Positions 33,910 to 42,040 of a DNA stretch of 55,717 bases are shown piece after piece. Source of the stretch: DASUCS01 sp041166745. Lineage in GTDB: Bacteria; Actinomycetota; Acidimicrobiia; Acidimicrobiales; JACDCH01. The stretch is taken from NCBI GenBank assembly GCA_041166745.1, contig JBEEGH010000008.1:1-55717 (forward strand), in the 5' to 3' direction. Position 1 is the first letter of the stretch. Every line of letters begins with the position of its first letter. The notes under the pieces were generated by a model. The model saw only the letters and a program-made list of their open reading frames with translations. It was not told where the DNA came from and searched no databases. Made by a program: the position numbers and the translations under genes.

Positions 33910-34956
33910 GAGCGCATCCCAAGCTCGGGCGACGACACCGATCTCGAAGTGCTCGACACAGTGCTGCTGCAAGCGTGCCGCGAGCTCGCCGCCGTCTTGC
34001 AGCGCAACTCGTAACCCCGCCGCCATCGCTGTCGGGTTCTCCGGTGGCACGACGATGCCCGTCTCTTCGTGGCGAATCACTTCGCGGACGGCGCCGACGT
34101 CGGTCGCGACCACGGGCAGACCGGTGAGTCCGGCCTCGATCAGCACCGCGGGAAGGCCCTCGACAGATGATGGGAGGACGAACGCATCGGAGGCGCTCAT
34201 CACCAGCGACGCGTTGTCGACCGGGCCGATGAACCGCACACGAGTCGGCGCCAGGTCCGACGCCAGCCGCTCGAGCCCGGCTCGCTCTGGACCGCTGCCG
34301 GCGATGGCGAGCGTCGCGTCGGGAAGGTCAGCGATGGCTCTGATGGCTACGTGGGCACCCTTCTCCGGGTCGAGCCAACCGAGGTAGAGCACCACGCGCG
34401 CATCGGCCTCCCAGCCGAGCGCGGTGCGCGCGTCGGCGCGTCGCTTCGCGTCCACGGGTGGAAAGCGATCGGCGGGAACGCCGGTGGGGATGATCGTGAT
34501 GCGGCCGGGCGGCACGCCGTACCGCTGTGTGAGGGCGTCGGCCGACTCGGGCCACAACGCCACGACCGCCTCGGCCTTGCGCAGATAGAGAGAGACCCTC
34601 GTGCGTCGCGCCCTCGTGCGGGCGTAGAAGACCGCATCGCCGATGCTGCGGAACACGAAGCGCCGGCGAGAGAACAGCTGCGCGGCCGCGCACGCTGGAA
34701 GCGAACGCGATCCGTGCGAGATCACGTGATCGACGTCGCGCATCCTGCGTCGAAGCTCGGCGATCGTGCCGAGCGCGAGCGAGCGCGTCCCCAACGCGGG
34801 CACGTCGATGGTCTTGCCCTCGGCCGCCGTGAGCGCCACCGTTCGCACCTCGCGTCCGAGCGCGGTCAGGGCTCGATCGAGGTCGACCGCATGAACCTCG
34901 GCTCCGCGTCGCTTCGTCGACGAGACGACCTGGAGCACGCGGCCGTCTGCACCCAT
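33889..34956 (-). CDS. Glycosyltransferase family 4
   Basis: This 355-residue GT-B enzyme has the GT4 pattern. The N-terminal half starts LQVVSSTKRRGAEVHAVDL. Later come RITIIPTGVPADRFPP, VVLYLGWLDPEKGAHVAIRA, FIGPVDNASLVMSASDAFVLP and the EX7E donor motif in VEGLPAVLIEAGLTGLPVV. It probably transfers an NDP-sugar to a lipid, glycan or small acceptor; the acceptor is unknown. ATG 34956 is 8 nt after TAAGGT (34970 down to 34965), so it has its own leaderless promoter. Confidence 0.88.
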   Translation of the reverse strand: MGADGRVLQVVSSTKRRGAEVHAVDLDRALTALGREVRTVALTAAEGKTIDVPALGTRSLALGTIAELRRRMRDVDHVISHGSRSLPACAAAQLFSRRRFVFRSIGDAVFYARTRARRTRVSLYLRKAEAVVALWPESADALTQRYGVPPGRITIIPTGVPADRFPPVDAKRRADARTALGWEADARVVLYLGWLDPEKGAHVAIRAIADLPDATLAIAGSGPERAGLERLASDLAPTRVRFIGPVDNASLVMSASDAFVLPSSVEGLPAVLIEAGLTGLPVVATDVGAVREVIRHEETGIVVPPENPTAMAAGLRVALQDGGELAARLQQHCVEHFEIGVVARAWDALLADLEH

Positions 34957-34988
34957 CGATTGCGACCTTAGAGGCCGCGCTCGAGTAC

Positions 34989-35546
34989 CTAGATGATCTT
35001 GGCTTGAGCGAAGGTCTTGCGGACGAGCGGCTCGAAATGCGAGAGCGGCAACGTGTCGTAGTCCGGATCGAACGCGATCTGGTCCCAGTCGTCGGCAAAA
35101 CGTTCGGCCAGCGCGAATTCGTCGGCCGTGAGCGCCTCGCGGTGATTCTCGCGGGCGTTCGGGTCGCCGCCGAAGTGGTGGTAGTAGTGGCGACCCTGGA
35201 AGTCCTGATGCACGAGGATCATCTTGTAGACCTCGTCGCGCACGTACGGCTTGAGGATCTCGGCCGCGATGCGCGGATGGTTCGCCACGGAGATCGCTTT
35301 GCCGATGTCGTGGCACAGCGCCGCGACGACGACCTCTTCGTCGGCCCCGGCCCGCTCGGCGAGCGTTGCCGTCTGCAGGACGTGGGTGAGCTGGTCGGTG
35401 GCGAAGCCGTCGACGATCTCGGAAAGCGACTCGAGCAGCCCGAGCACGCGTTCGGCCACGCGGTCTTGGTTCTTGTAGCTCTCGGTGCCGATGACGCCCC
35501 ATTGCTCGGCCGTCGACTCGTCCATTCGGGTGAATGTGGTTGCCAT
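34989..35546 (-). CDS. HD-domain protein, possibly PhnZ/MIOX-like
   Basis: This 185-residue protein has THVLQTATLAERAGADEEVV (first His), AALCHDIGKAIS (HD) and SVANHPRIAAEIL plus ILVHQDFQGRHYYHHFGGDP (further His ligands). The spacing recalls the diiron HD oxygenases (PhnZ, myo-inositol oxygenase) as much as phosphohydrolases, so oxidation of a small alcohol or phosphonate is possible but unproven. ATG 35546 has a ribosome-binding site (GAGAGGA) and lies 20 nt after ispH on the same strand, which suggests co-transcription. Confidence 0.82.
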   Translation of the reverse strand: MATTFTRMDESTAEQWGVIGTESYKNQDRVAERVLGLLESLSEIVDGFATDQLTHVLQTATLAERAGADEEVVVAALCHDIGKAISVANHPRIAAEILKPYVRDEVYKMILVHQDFQGRHYYHHFGGDPNARENHREALTADEFALAERFADDWDQIAFDPDYDTLPLSHFEPLVRKTFAQAKII

Positions 35547-35566
35547 GAGGTCAATCCTCTCAGAAT

Positions 35567-36598
35567 TCACGTGAGGGCGGCCAGCACGTCGCTGGCGCCG
35601 ATCGTTCGATCGTTCAGCACGAGACGCGACGTGATCGGCCCGCCGAGCGTGAAGGTGGCGGCCGCGTCGATCGCCGCCAGGAGTTCACGCAACTCTGGTG
35701 GCGGCGGGAAGTACTCCTCCTCGGTGGTGATGCGCACCTCCTCCACGCCGTCCACTGGCGCGAGTCGAGCGATCACGGACTCGACGAGTTCCTCAGGAGC
35801 TGAGGCCCCCGCGGTGACTCCGACGGTTCCGCTGAGATCGGCCGGCAACTCGTCGGGGGTGTTGATCCGCAGCACGCGCCTGCAACCCGACTCGACTGCG
35901 AGCTTCTCGAGCGCCCGCGTGTTGGACGAGTTGGCCGAGCCGATCACGACGAACGCGTCGCACCGCAGCGCGATCGCGGTGAGTGCTGATTGTCGGTTCG
36001 TGGTGGCGAAGCACAGGTCGCTGCGCCCCGGCCGCCACATCTCCGGATACCGGTCCGCGGTGGCGTCGAGGACGTCGGCCCATTCGCGGTGCGACAGCGT
36101 CGTCTGCGCCAGCAGCGCCACGGGCTCGTCGAAGGCCGGTAGCGCGGCCACGTCGTCGACCGTCTCCACCAAGTGAATGGCGGACGGAGCAACGGCCATC
36201 GTGCCGACGGCCTCCTCGTGACCCTCATGACCCACGTACACGATCTGAAAGCCCTTGCCGGCGCGCACCTTCACCTCGTGATGCACCTTCGTCACGAGCG
36301 GGCACACCGCGTTGACGACGAAGCCACCGTTCTCGCGAGCCGCCTTTACGACTTCGGGAGCCGAGCCGTGCGCCGACAGCATGATCGGGTGGCCGGGAGG
36401 CACCTCGCTCACGTCGTCGACGAACACGACGCCGAGGTCTTCGAAGCGCTTCACCACGAGTTGGTTGTGAACGATCTCGTGGTAGCAGTACACCGGCGGG
36501 TCGAAGGCCCGCACCATCCACGCCAGCGCCTTGATCGCCATCTCCACCCCGGCACAGAAGCCTCGGGGCGCGGCGAGGAGCACTCGATCGACGGCCAT
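35567..36598 (-). CDS. ispH: 4-Hydroxy-3-methylbut-2-enyl diphosphate reductase
   Basis: This 343-residue last enzyme of the MEP isoprenoid pathway uses an iron-sulfur cluster. The three Cys ligands are in PRGFCAGVEMA, NAVCPLVTKVH and LCFATTNRQSA. EIVHNQLVV and SAHGSAPEV carry conserved His residues, and SSNTRALE holds substrate-binding Ser/Asn. ATG 36598 follows TAGCCT (36611 down to 36606) by 7 nt; that hexamer lies inside the end of the amidase gene. Confidence 0.96.
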   Translation of the reverse strand: MAVDRVLLAAPRGFCAGVEMAIKALAWMVRAFDPPVYCYHEIVHNQLVVKRFEDLGVVFVDDVSEVPPGHPIMLSAHGSAPEVVKAARENGGFVVNAVCPLVTKVHHEVKVRAGKGFQIVYVGHEGHEEAVGTMAVAPSAIHLVETVDDVAALPAFDEPVALLAQTTLSHREWADVLDATADRYPEMWRPGRSDLCFATTNRQSALTAIALRCDAFVVIGSANSSNTRALEKLAVESGCRRVLRINTPDELPADLSGTVGVTAGASAPEELVESVIARLAPVDGVEEVRITTEEEYFPPPPELRELLAAIDAAATFTLGGPITSRLVLNDRTIGASDVLAALT

Positions 36599-36601
36599 TC
36601 C

Positions 36602-37915
36602 TTACAGGCTAGGGGGAACCGCCTCGACGAACTCCCGTCCCGTTGCGTTCTCGACGTGCTCCGCCGCCGCCAGAAGGAGGGCTTCTTCGCCCCACGGGCC
36701 GAGCAGTTGCAGCCCGACGGGAAGCCCGTCGATGAAGCCGACGGGGATGTTGATGCCAGGCTGACCCGTGAGGTTGCCGACCACTGCTTGGCGCATGTTC
36801 ACCACATCTACAGGAAACGAACCCGATGGCACGGTGACGAACGGCTGATCGACACGAGGTGCTGGAGTCGGCACGGTCGGCCATGCGATGACATCGACGT
36901 CGTCGAGCGCACGAGCGACAGCGCGCCGGATCGCGGCGCGTGCTCGATCGGCGCGTGACACCGCGGCCGCGGGGCGCAGCACGTTCGACAGCATGATGGC
37001 GCGCGTCATCGGCGACAACGCTGCAAGAAATGCTGCGGGCGGACAGCCGGCCTCCGAGCCGAGACGGATCATCAGGACGGCACCGGCCAGCTCGAGGTGA
37101 TCGATCGTGAGTTCGCGCACCGTCCAGCCCGTCGCCGCCAACGCCTTCTCCGCGAGCGCCGTGACCTCCGGTTGGCAGTCCGACCAATACGGGTCGCGCA
37201 CGATACCGACGCGAAGGTCGCGGGCCGGTGGAGCAGAGAGTGAGCGAGCGAGGAGTGCTTCCGCGACGAGGCGAGCGTCACCCGCGTCGCGACCGAACGC
37301 GCCCGGCGCACTGAACGTCGTGCCCATGCCGAAGTAGTGGTCGTAGGGGAGCGAGCGATACGTGACTTTGAGTCCGACGACGCCGCAGTACGCCGCCGGT
37401 AGTCGCGTCGAGCCACCGCTGTCGCTGCCGACGCTGCCGGCGACGAGCCGAGCCGCCACCGCGGCCGCGGATCCCCCCGAAGAGCCCCCCGGGCAGTGCT
37501 CGACATTCCAGGGGTTTCGGTGCATTCCGTAGGCCGAGACGACGCCGGTGGTGCCCATGCCCGCTTCGTGCTGATTGGCGACGCCGACGATCACCGCGCC
37601 GGCATCGCGTAGGCGCCGGAACGCACCGGATTCCGCGGCCGGGATGAGTTCGAATGGCGTGCCGTTGTGCGCACCGCGCCAGGGCAGTGCGTACATGTCC
37701 TTGATCGTCACCGGGACACCGTGCAACGGGCCTTCGGGCGCGTCCGTCAACATCTGGCGCGCTTCGTCGGCGAACACCACGGGGGTCGAGTTCAGTGCGC
37801 GATCACGCTCGGCAAGCCGTGCCAGCGTCGCGTCGAGCAACTCGGCAGCCTTCAGCTCACCGGAGCGGATCGCCGCGGCTTGCGCGCGCAAACCGAGATC
37901 CTGCGGATGCGTCAT
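36602..37915 (-). CDS. Amidase signature family protein
   Basis: This 437-residue amide hydrolase has the Ser-cisSer-Lys triad. Lys is in PVTIKDMYAL, the Gly/Ser stretch is HCPGGSSGGSAAAVAARL, and the nucleophile region is VGSDSGGSTRLPAAYCG. The substrate is not evident. It could be an aryl- or alkyl-amide, or a carboxamide in a catabolic pathway. ATG 37915 overlaps the small upstream gene as ATGA, so the two are translationally coupled. Confidence 0.92.
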   Translation of the reverse strand: MTHPQDLGLRAQAAAIRSGELKAAELLDATLARLAERDRALNSTPVVFADEARQMLTDAPEGPLHGVPVTIKDMYALPWRGAHNGTPFELIPAAESGAFRRLRDAGAVIVGVANQHEAGMGTTGVVSAYGMHRNPWNVEHCPGGSSGGSAAAVAARLVAGSVGSDSGGSTRLPAAYCGVVGLKVTYRSLPYDHYFGMGTTFSAPGAFGRDAGDARLVAEALLARSLSAPPARDLRVGIVRDPYWSDCQPEVTALAEKALAATGWTVRELTIDHLELAGAVLMIRLGSEAGCPPAAFLAALSPMTRAIMLSNVLRPAAAVSRADRARAAIRRAVARALDDVDVIAWPTVPTPAPRVDQPFVTVPSGSFPVDVVNMRQAVVGNLTGQPGINIPVGFIDGLPVGLQLLGPWGEEALLLAAAEHVENATGREFVEAVPPSL

Positions 37916-38103
37916 CGATCCGGCGCCTGGCTCGGGTCGATCGGCTCGAACGGGAACCGCGCGGTGTCCAGCTGATCCAGGGTGGCCGAATTGCCCTCGT
38001 AGCCGCCATGGATCAGCTCCACGAGAGCGAGATCGTCGTCGCTGACCTCGATGCCCGCTCGGTCGAACGCGGCCCGGGCATACCTCTCGAAACCGGTATC
38101 CAC
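37912..38103 (-). CDS. Small protein coupled to the amidase
   Basis: This acidic protein of 63 residues has a helical character (VDTGFERYARAAFDRAGIEV, then DDLALVELIHGGYEG). I do not recognise it with certainty. Small subunits that stabilise an amidase (AtzG-type) have a similar size and context. GTG 38103 lies 8 nt after TAGGGT (38117 down to 38112), and the stop overlaps the amidase ATG, so it is the first gene of a two-gene operon. Confidence 0.68.
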   Translation of the reverse strand: MDTGFERYARAAFDRAGIEVSDDDLALVELIHGGYEGNSATLDQLDTARFPFEPIDPSQAPDR

Positions 38104-38111
38104 GGGCCCGG

Positions 38112-38121
38112 ACCCTATCCT
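38112..38121. promoter_or_regulatory. Symmetric divergent -10 element (amidase operon / DUF512 gene)
   Basis: ACCCTATCCT reads TAGGGT on the minus strand, 8 nt from GTG 38103, and TATCCT on the plus strand, 9 nt from ATG 38131. The two hexamers share the central TA (38116-38117). Both mRNAs are predicted to be leaderless or nearly so. Confidence 0.6.
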
Positions 38122-38130
38122 TGACCCCTT

Positions 38131-39507
38131 ATGTCGGCCGCCCGAATCGTTGCTGTCGCGCCCGGATCTCCGGCGGCCGCGGCCGGGCTGGCGCCGGGCG
38201 ATCAACTCGTGCGCCTCAACGGCCAGATCCCTCGCGACATCATCCAGTACCGGCTGCTCACCGACGACTCCGACCTCACCGTCGAGCTTGACCGCGGCGG
38301 GCTCGGTCTGACCATCGAGATCGTGAAGGCCGCGGGCGAGCCGTTGGGCCTCGAAGTCGACTCGCCGCTGTTCGACCGAGTGCAGACGTGCGACAACCAT
38401 TGTGAGTTCTGCTTCATCTATCAGCTGCCCCCCGGGCTGCGGAAGAGCCTGTACCTGAAGGACGACGACTACCGGCTGTCGTTCCTCTACGGGAACTTCA
38501 CGACGCTGACTCGGTTCACCGAGGCTGACCTCGAGCGAGTGATCACCGAGCGGCTCAGTCCTCTCAATGTGAGCATCCACGCGACGAACCCCACGGTCCG
38601 CACGGAGATGCTGCGCAATCGACGCGGCGCCACCAGCTTGCGTTGGCTGCGCGCCCTTCTCGACAACAACATCGATGTGCACGGGCAGGTCGTCGTGTGT
38701 CCGGGGATCAACGATGGCGCGGTGCTCGACGACACCCTCGCCGGGGTGCTCGATCAGTATCCCGAACTCGCCTCGCTGTGCATCGTGCCGTTGGGCGTGA
38801 GCCGCTACTCCAACGAGGCCCGCATGCGGGCGCACACGCGCGCCGAGGCCGAAGATGTCGTCGACTGCGTCGAGGACTGGCAGGACGTCTTCCGCACCGC
38901 GCTCGGACGGCGGCTCGTGTTCGCCGCCGACGAGTACTACCTGCTGGCCGATCGACCGTTCCCCTCCGCAGAGACCTACGAGGGCTTTGCGATGCACGAG
39001 GACGGCATCGGAATGGCGCGCACCTTCGAGGCGGAGTTCGAGGGTAGGTCGGCGGAATCGACCGGCGTTGCGGCCGGCTTCTTCGCCTGGGTCGAAGGGC
39101 GGCTCGACGGCGCTGCCTTCGAGCCCTATCGCGGCCCTCGCACCGCCGACACGGGCGACGTCGCCGTGACGCTGCGCCCGCGGCGCGATGCGCCCATCGG
39201 CATCCTGACGGGGGAGTACGGCGCGCGCGTGTTGCAGCCGATCCTCGACCGGCTCGAAAACCAGAACGTACGGGTGATCCCCGTGCGCAATGAGTTCTTC
39301 GGCGGCAACATCGGCGTCACCGGCCTGCTCGTGGGCGAAGACCTCGAACGTGCCCTTGCGAACGAGCCGGCGGGGCATCGGTATCTACTGCCCGACGTGT
39401 GCCTGTCGTCGGGACGCTTCCTCGACGGAACCACACCGGCGGAGCTGTCACGTCAGGTCGAGATCGTCGCCACGGATGGTGGCGCGTTGCGGGCGGCGCT
39501 GTCGTGA
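38131..39507 (+). CDS. DUF512 protein with PDZ and radical-SAM-like Cys motif
   Basis: This 458-residue protein has an N-terminal PDZ-like domain (AVAPGSPAAAAGLAPGDQLV). A Cys cluster follows, CDNHCEFC (CX3CX2C, about residue 91), which in radical SAM enzymes holds [4Fe-4S]. The DUF512 domain comes after (AADEYYLLADRPFPSAETYE, LTGEYGARVL, VPVRNEFFGGNIGVTGLL). DUF512 genes are usually next to der, as here, so a role in ribosome assembly or RNA modification is plausible but unproven. ATG 38131 follows TATCCT by 9 nt. Confidence 0.9.
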   Translation: MSAARIVAVAPGSPAAAAGLAPGDQLVRLNGQIPRDIIQYRLLTDDSDLTVELDRGGLGLTIEIVKAAGEPLGLEVDSPLFDRVQTCDNHCEFCFIYQLPPGLRKSLYLKDDDYRLSFLYGNFTTLTRFTEADLERVITERLSPLNVSIHATNPTVRTEMLRNRRGATSLRWLRALLDNNIDVHGQVVVCPGINDGAVLDDTLAGVLDQYPELASLCIVPLGVSRYSNEARMRAHTRAEAEDVVDCVEDWQDVFRTALGRRLVFAADEYYLLADRPFPSAETYEGFAMHEDGIGMARTFEAEFEGRSAESTGVAAGFFAWVEGRLDGAAFEPYRGPRTADTGDVAVTLRPRRDAPIGILTGEYGARVLQPILDRLENQNVRVIPVRNEFFGGNIGVTGLLVGEDLERALANEPAGHRYLLPDVCLSSGRFLDGTTPAELSRQVEIVATDGGALRAALS

Positions 39508-40844
39508 GCGAGCACGAGGGGTGGCCCGTTGTCGCCATCGTCGGGCGACCGAACGTCGGGAAGTCGACGCTCTTGAACCGCATCGTCGGTCGCCGTGAGG
39601 CGATCGTCGAGGAGAAGCCCGGCGTCACGCGCGACCGCAAGGAGGTCGAGGCCGAGTGGAACGGGCGGCACTTCATCGCGGTCGACACCGGTGGCTGGCT
39701 TCCGTCGCGCGACTCACTCGACGCAAAGGTCAGTGAGCAGTCAGAGAAGGCGATGCGTTCCGCCGATGTGATCATGCTGGTGGTCGACGCCACGGTTGGG
39801 GTCATCGAGGAAGACGCGCAGGTTGCGAACGTGCTCCGCAAGCTCGACACGCCTGTGGTCGTCGTGGCCAACAAGATCGACGACGTCAATCGCGAGCCGT
39901 CGATGTGGGAGTTCCAGAAGTTCGGCTTGGGGGAGCCTTCGGGCATCAGCGCGTTGCACGGGCGGGGGACGGGCGACATGCTCGATCGGGTCGTAGCGCT
40001 CCTCCCCGACGAGCACAGCGACGGATCCAATGATGATGACGACGACGAGGACGAAGACCAGGAAAAGGGCCCGCGCGTGTTCGCGGTGTCGATCGTGGGA
40101 CGGCCCAACGTCGGCAAGTCGACGTTGTTCAACCGCATGATCGGCGACGAGCGCGCCGTGGTGCACGACATGCCCGGCACGACCCGCGACGCGATCGACA
40201 CGGTGGTCGAGACCGATGAGGGTCCGATCCGGTTCGTCGACACGGCGGGGATGCGCCGCCGCTCGCGCATCGGAGCGGGCACGGAGTACTACTCGCTCGT
40301 GCGGGCATTGCAAGCGGTCGACCGGTCGGATGTCGCGTTGCTGGTGATCGACGCCACCGAAGGGATCACCGCGCAAGACCAGCGGCTCGCGGAGCGCATC
40401 GATGCGGCCGGCTGCCCGATCGTGATCCTGCTCAACAAGTGGGAGACGCTCGACGCCGACGAACGTGAGGTGGTCACCCGGGAGGTGGGCCGCAAGCTGC
40501 ACTTCACCGCCAACTCGGTGGTGCTCAAGGTCAGCGCGCTCACCGGCAAAGGCGTGCACCGACTCCTGCCCGCCCTGGGTGAGGCCATCGAGGCGTACCA
40601 CACCCGGATTCCCACCAAGAAGGTCAACGACCTCATACGAGCCGCGCAGTCGGCCCAGCCCGCCCCGCACGGCGCCCGGGTGCTCTATGCCACGCAGGGT
40701 GCTGCCGACCCGCCGACGTTCACGCTGTTCGCCAACCGCGAGCTGCCCCCGACATATCTGCGCTACCTGGAACGCAAGCTCCGGGAAGGTTTCGACCTCG
40801 GGCCCACCCCCATCAAGCTGCGAGTCCGCCGCCGCTCAGAGTGA
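39504..40844 (+). CDS. der: GTPase Der (EngA)
   Basis: This 446-residue tandem-GTPase drives late 50S assembly. G domain 1 has VGRPNVGKSTLLNRI and ANKIDD; G domain 2 has VGRPNVGKSTLFNRM, DTAGMRR and NKWE. A C-terminal KH-like domain (PPTFTLFANRELPPTYLRYL) completes it. The linker between the G domains contains an unusual acidic run (DGSNDDDDDEDEDQEKGP, about residue 173). GTG 39504 overlaps the DUF512 TGA as GTGA. Confidence 0.95.
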   Translation: MSEHEGWPVVAIVGRPNVGKSTLLNRIVGRREAIVEEKPGVTRDRKEVEAEWNGRHFIAVDTGGWLPSRDSLDAKVSEQSEKAMRSADVIMLVVDATVGVIEEDAQVANVLRKLDTPVVVVANKIDDVNREPSMWEFQKFGLGEPSGISALHGRGTGDMLDRVVALLPDEHSDGSNDDDDDEDEDQEKGPRVFAVSIVGRPNVGKSTLFNRMIGDERAVVHDMPGTTRDAIDTVVETDEGPIRFVDTAGMRRRSRIGAGTEYYSLVRALQAVDRSDVALLVIDATEGITAQDQRLAERIDAAGCPIVILLNKWETLDADEREVVTREVGRKLHFTANSVVLKVSALTGKGVHRLLPALGEAIEAYHTRIPTKKVNDLIRAAQSAQPAPHGARVLYATQGAADPPTFTLFANRELPPTYLRYLERKLREGFDLGPTPIKLRVRRRSE

Positions 40845-40863
40845 ACTCAAAACCCTCCTCTAA

Positions 40864-40898
40864 GGAGGAAAGACGGCGTCATGCGCCACTTTTCCTCC
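40864..40898 (+). terminator. Hairpin after der
   Basis: GGAGGAAA (40864-40871) pairs perfectly with TTTCCTCC (40891-40898), and an inner GGCG/CGCC stem (40875-40878 with 40884-40887) continues it. A short CCTCC/GGAGG alternative lies just upstream, so two folds compete for the same strand. It is probably a der terminator, or an attenuator before the phosphatase gene. Confidence 0.5.
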
Positions 40899-40959
40899 AC
40901 AGAACGGTGACCTCTCCGTAACCGTCTCTACGGGTCGACCAACTACGATCGTCGAGGAA

Positions 40960-42039
40960 ATGCAACAACCCGTACTGGTCCTCGTGGCCGTGGCGTGCCT
41001 CGTGGCGGCAACGGTCTGGGGACGTTCCGCCCGGTATTTGCGCAAGGTCGAGTTGCGCGTCGAGGCCGAGTTCGGTCCCGACAACGATGCCACCGCCCTC
41101 ACCCGGGCCGCCTTCCGCAAAGAGCTGCACACCACTGCGCTGTACATCCTGCTGGCCACCGCGTCCCTCGCAGTGGGCCTCAGCGATCGCACCAGCGCGG
41201 TGACGCTCTACGCATTCATCCTCGTGCCGATCGCGGTGTCGATCTTCTATGGCCGCGACTTCATCCGGGAGTCACGACTCTTCGAAGAGCGGGCCATGCT
41301 CGAGCGGCGCGCGGAGGAGGTCCTCTCGCAAGAAGAGCTCGCACCGCGCAAGTGGGCCGAGCGCCTCGCCCCCGACGACTTGCCCGACTTCGCCGGCTTC
41401 GACGTGGGCCGCGTGTACCAACCCGGCACCGGGCTGATGGCCGGCGACTTCTACGATCTGTTCCGCGTCGCACCCGAACGCGTCGTCGCCGTCATCGGCG
41501 ACGTGACCGGGCACGGCATCGAGCCGTCGATCACCGCGTTCCAAGCCAAGTACCTGCTGCGGGTGTTCCTGCGGCAGTACCGCGACCCCGCGCAGGCCCT
41601 CGAAGAGCTCAACGTGCAGATGGGCACCCAGGCCCGACCGGAGGAGTTCATTTCGCTGCTCGTGACGGTGTTCGACACCGAGGCGGGCACGCTCCGGTTC
41701 GCGTCAGCGGGCCACCCCGCCGGATGGTTGTGGCACGACCGCGAGGTGCAGCCGCTGCGGGCTACCGGCCCGTTGCTGCTCCTCGATCCTGATGCGAGCT
41801 ACATCAGCCGGGAGATCACGCTGGAGAGCGGCGACCTCCTGCTCACGTACACCGATGGTCTGGCCGAGGCCCGCGACGGCGAGGCGATGTTCGGTGAGGA
41901 ACGCATCGCGAGCTTCCTGCGTAGAGACCCTGGCGTCGATCCCGACGTGCTGTGCAAGACGCTCATCGAAGCGGCCCGCGACTTCGCGTCGTCGCCGATC
42001 AACGACGACATCGCCATCTTGGCGATCCGCAAGTCCTGA
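40960..42039 (+). CDS. Membrane-anchored PP2C/SpoIIE-type phosphatase
   Basis: This 359-residue RsbU-like serine phosphatase starts with membrane segments (VLVLVAVACLVAATVWG and ALYILLATASLAVGLS, then VTLYAFILVPIAVSIFYG). A helical linker (ERAMLERRAEEVLSQEELA) leads to the catalytic domain. Metal-binding motifs are LMAGDFYDLF, AVIGDVTGHGIEP, TYTDGLAEARD and the final SPINDDIAILAI. It probably dephosphorylates an anti-sigma antagonist; no such partner is adjacent. ATG 40960 has a GAGGA ribosome-binding site. Confidence 0.9.
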   Translation: MQQPVLVLVAVACLVAATVWGRSARYLRKVELRVEAEFGPDNDATALTRAAFRKELHTTALYILLATASLAVGLSDRTSAVTLYAFILVPIAVSIFYGRDFIRESRLFEERAMLERRAEEVLSQEELAPRKWAERLAPDDLPDFAGFDVGRVYQPGTGLMAGDFYDLFRVAPERVVAVIGDVTGHGIEPSITAFQAKYLLRVFLRQYRDPAQALEELNVQMGTQARPEEFISLLVTVFDTEAGTLRFASAGHPAGWLWHDREVQPLRATGPLLLLDPDASYISREITLESGDLLLTYTDGLAEARDGEAMFGEERIASFLRRDPGVDPDVLCKTLIEAARDFASSPINDDIAILAIRKS

Positions 42040-42040
42040 C

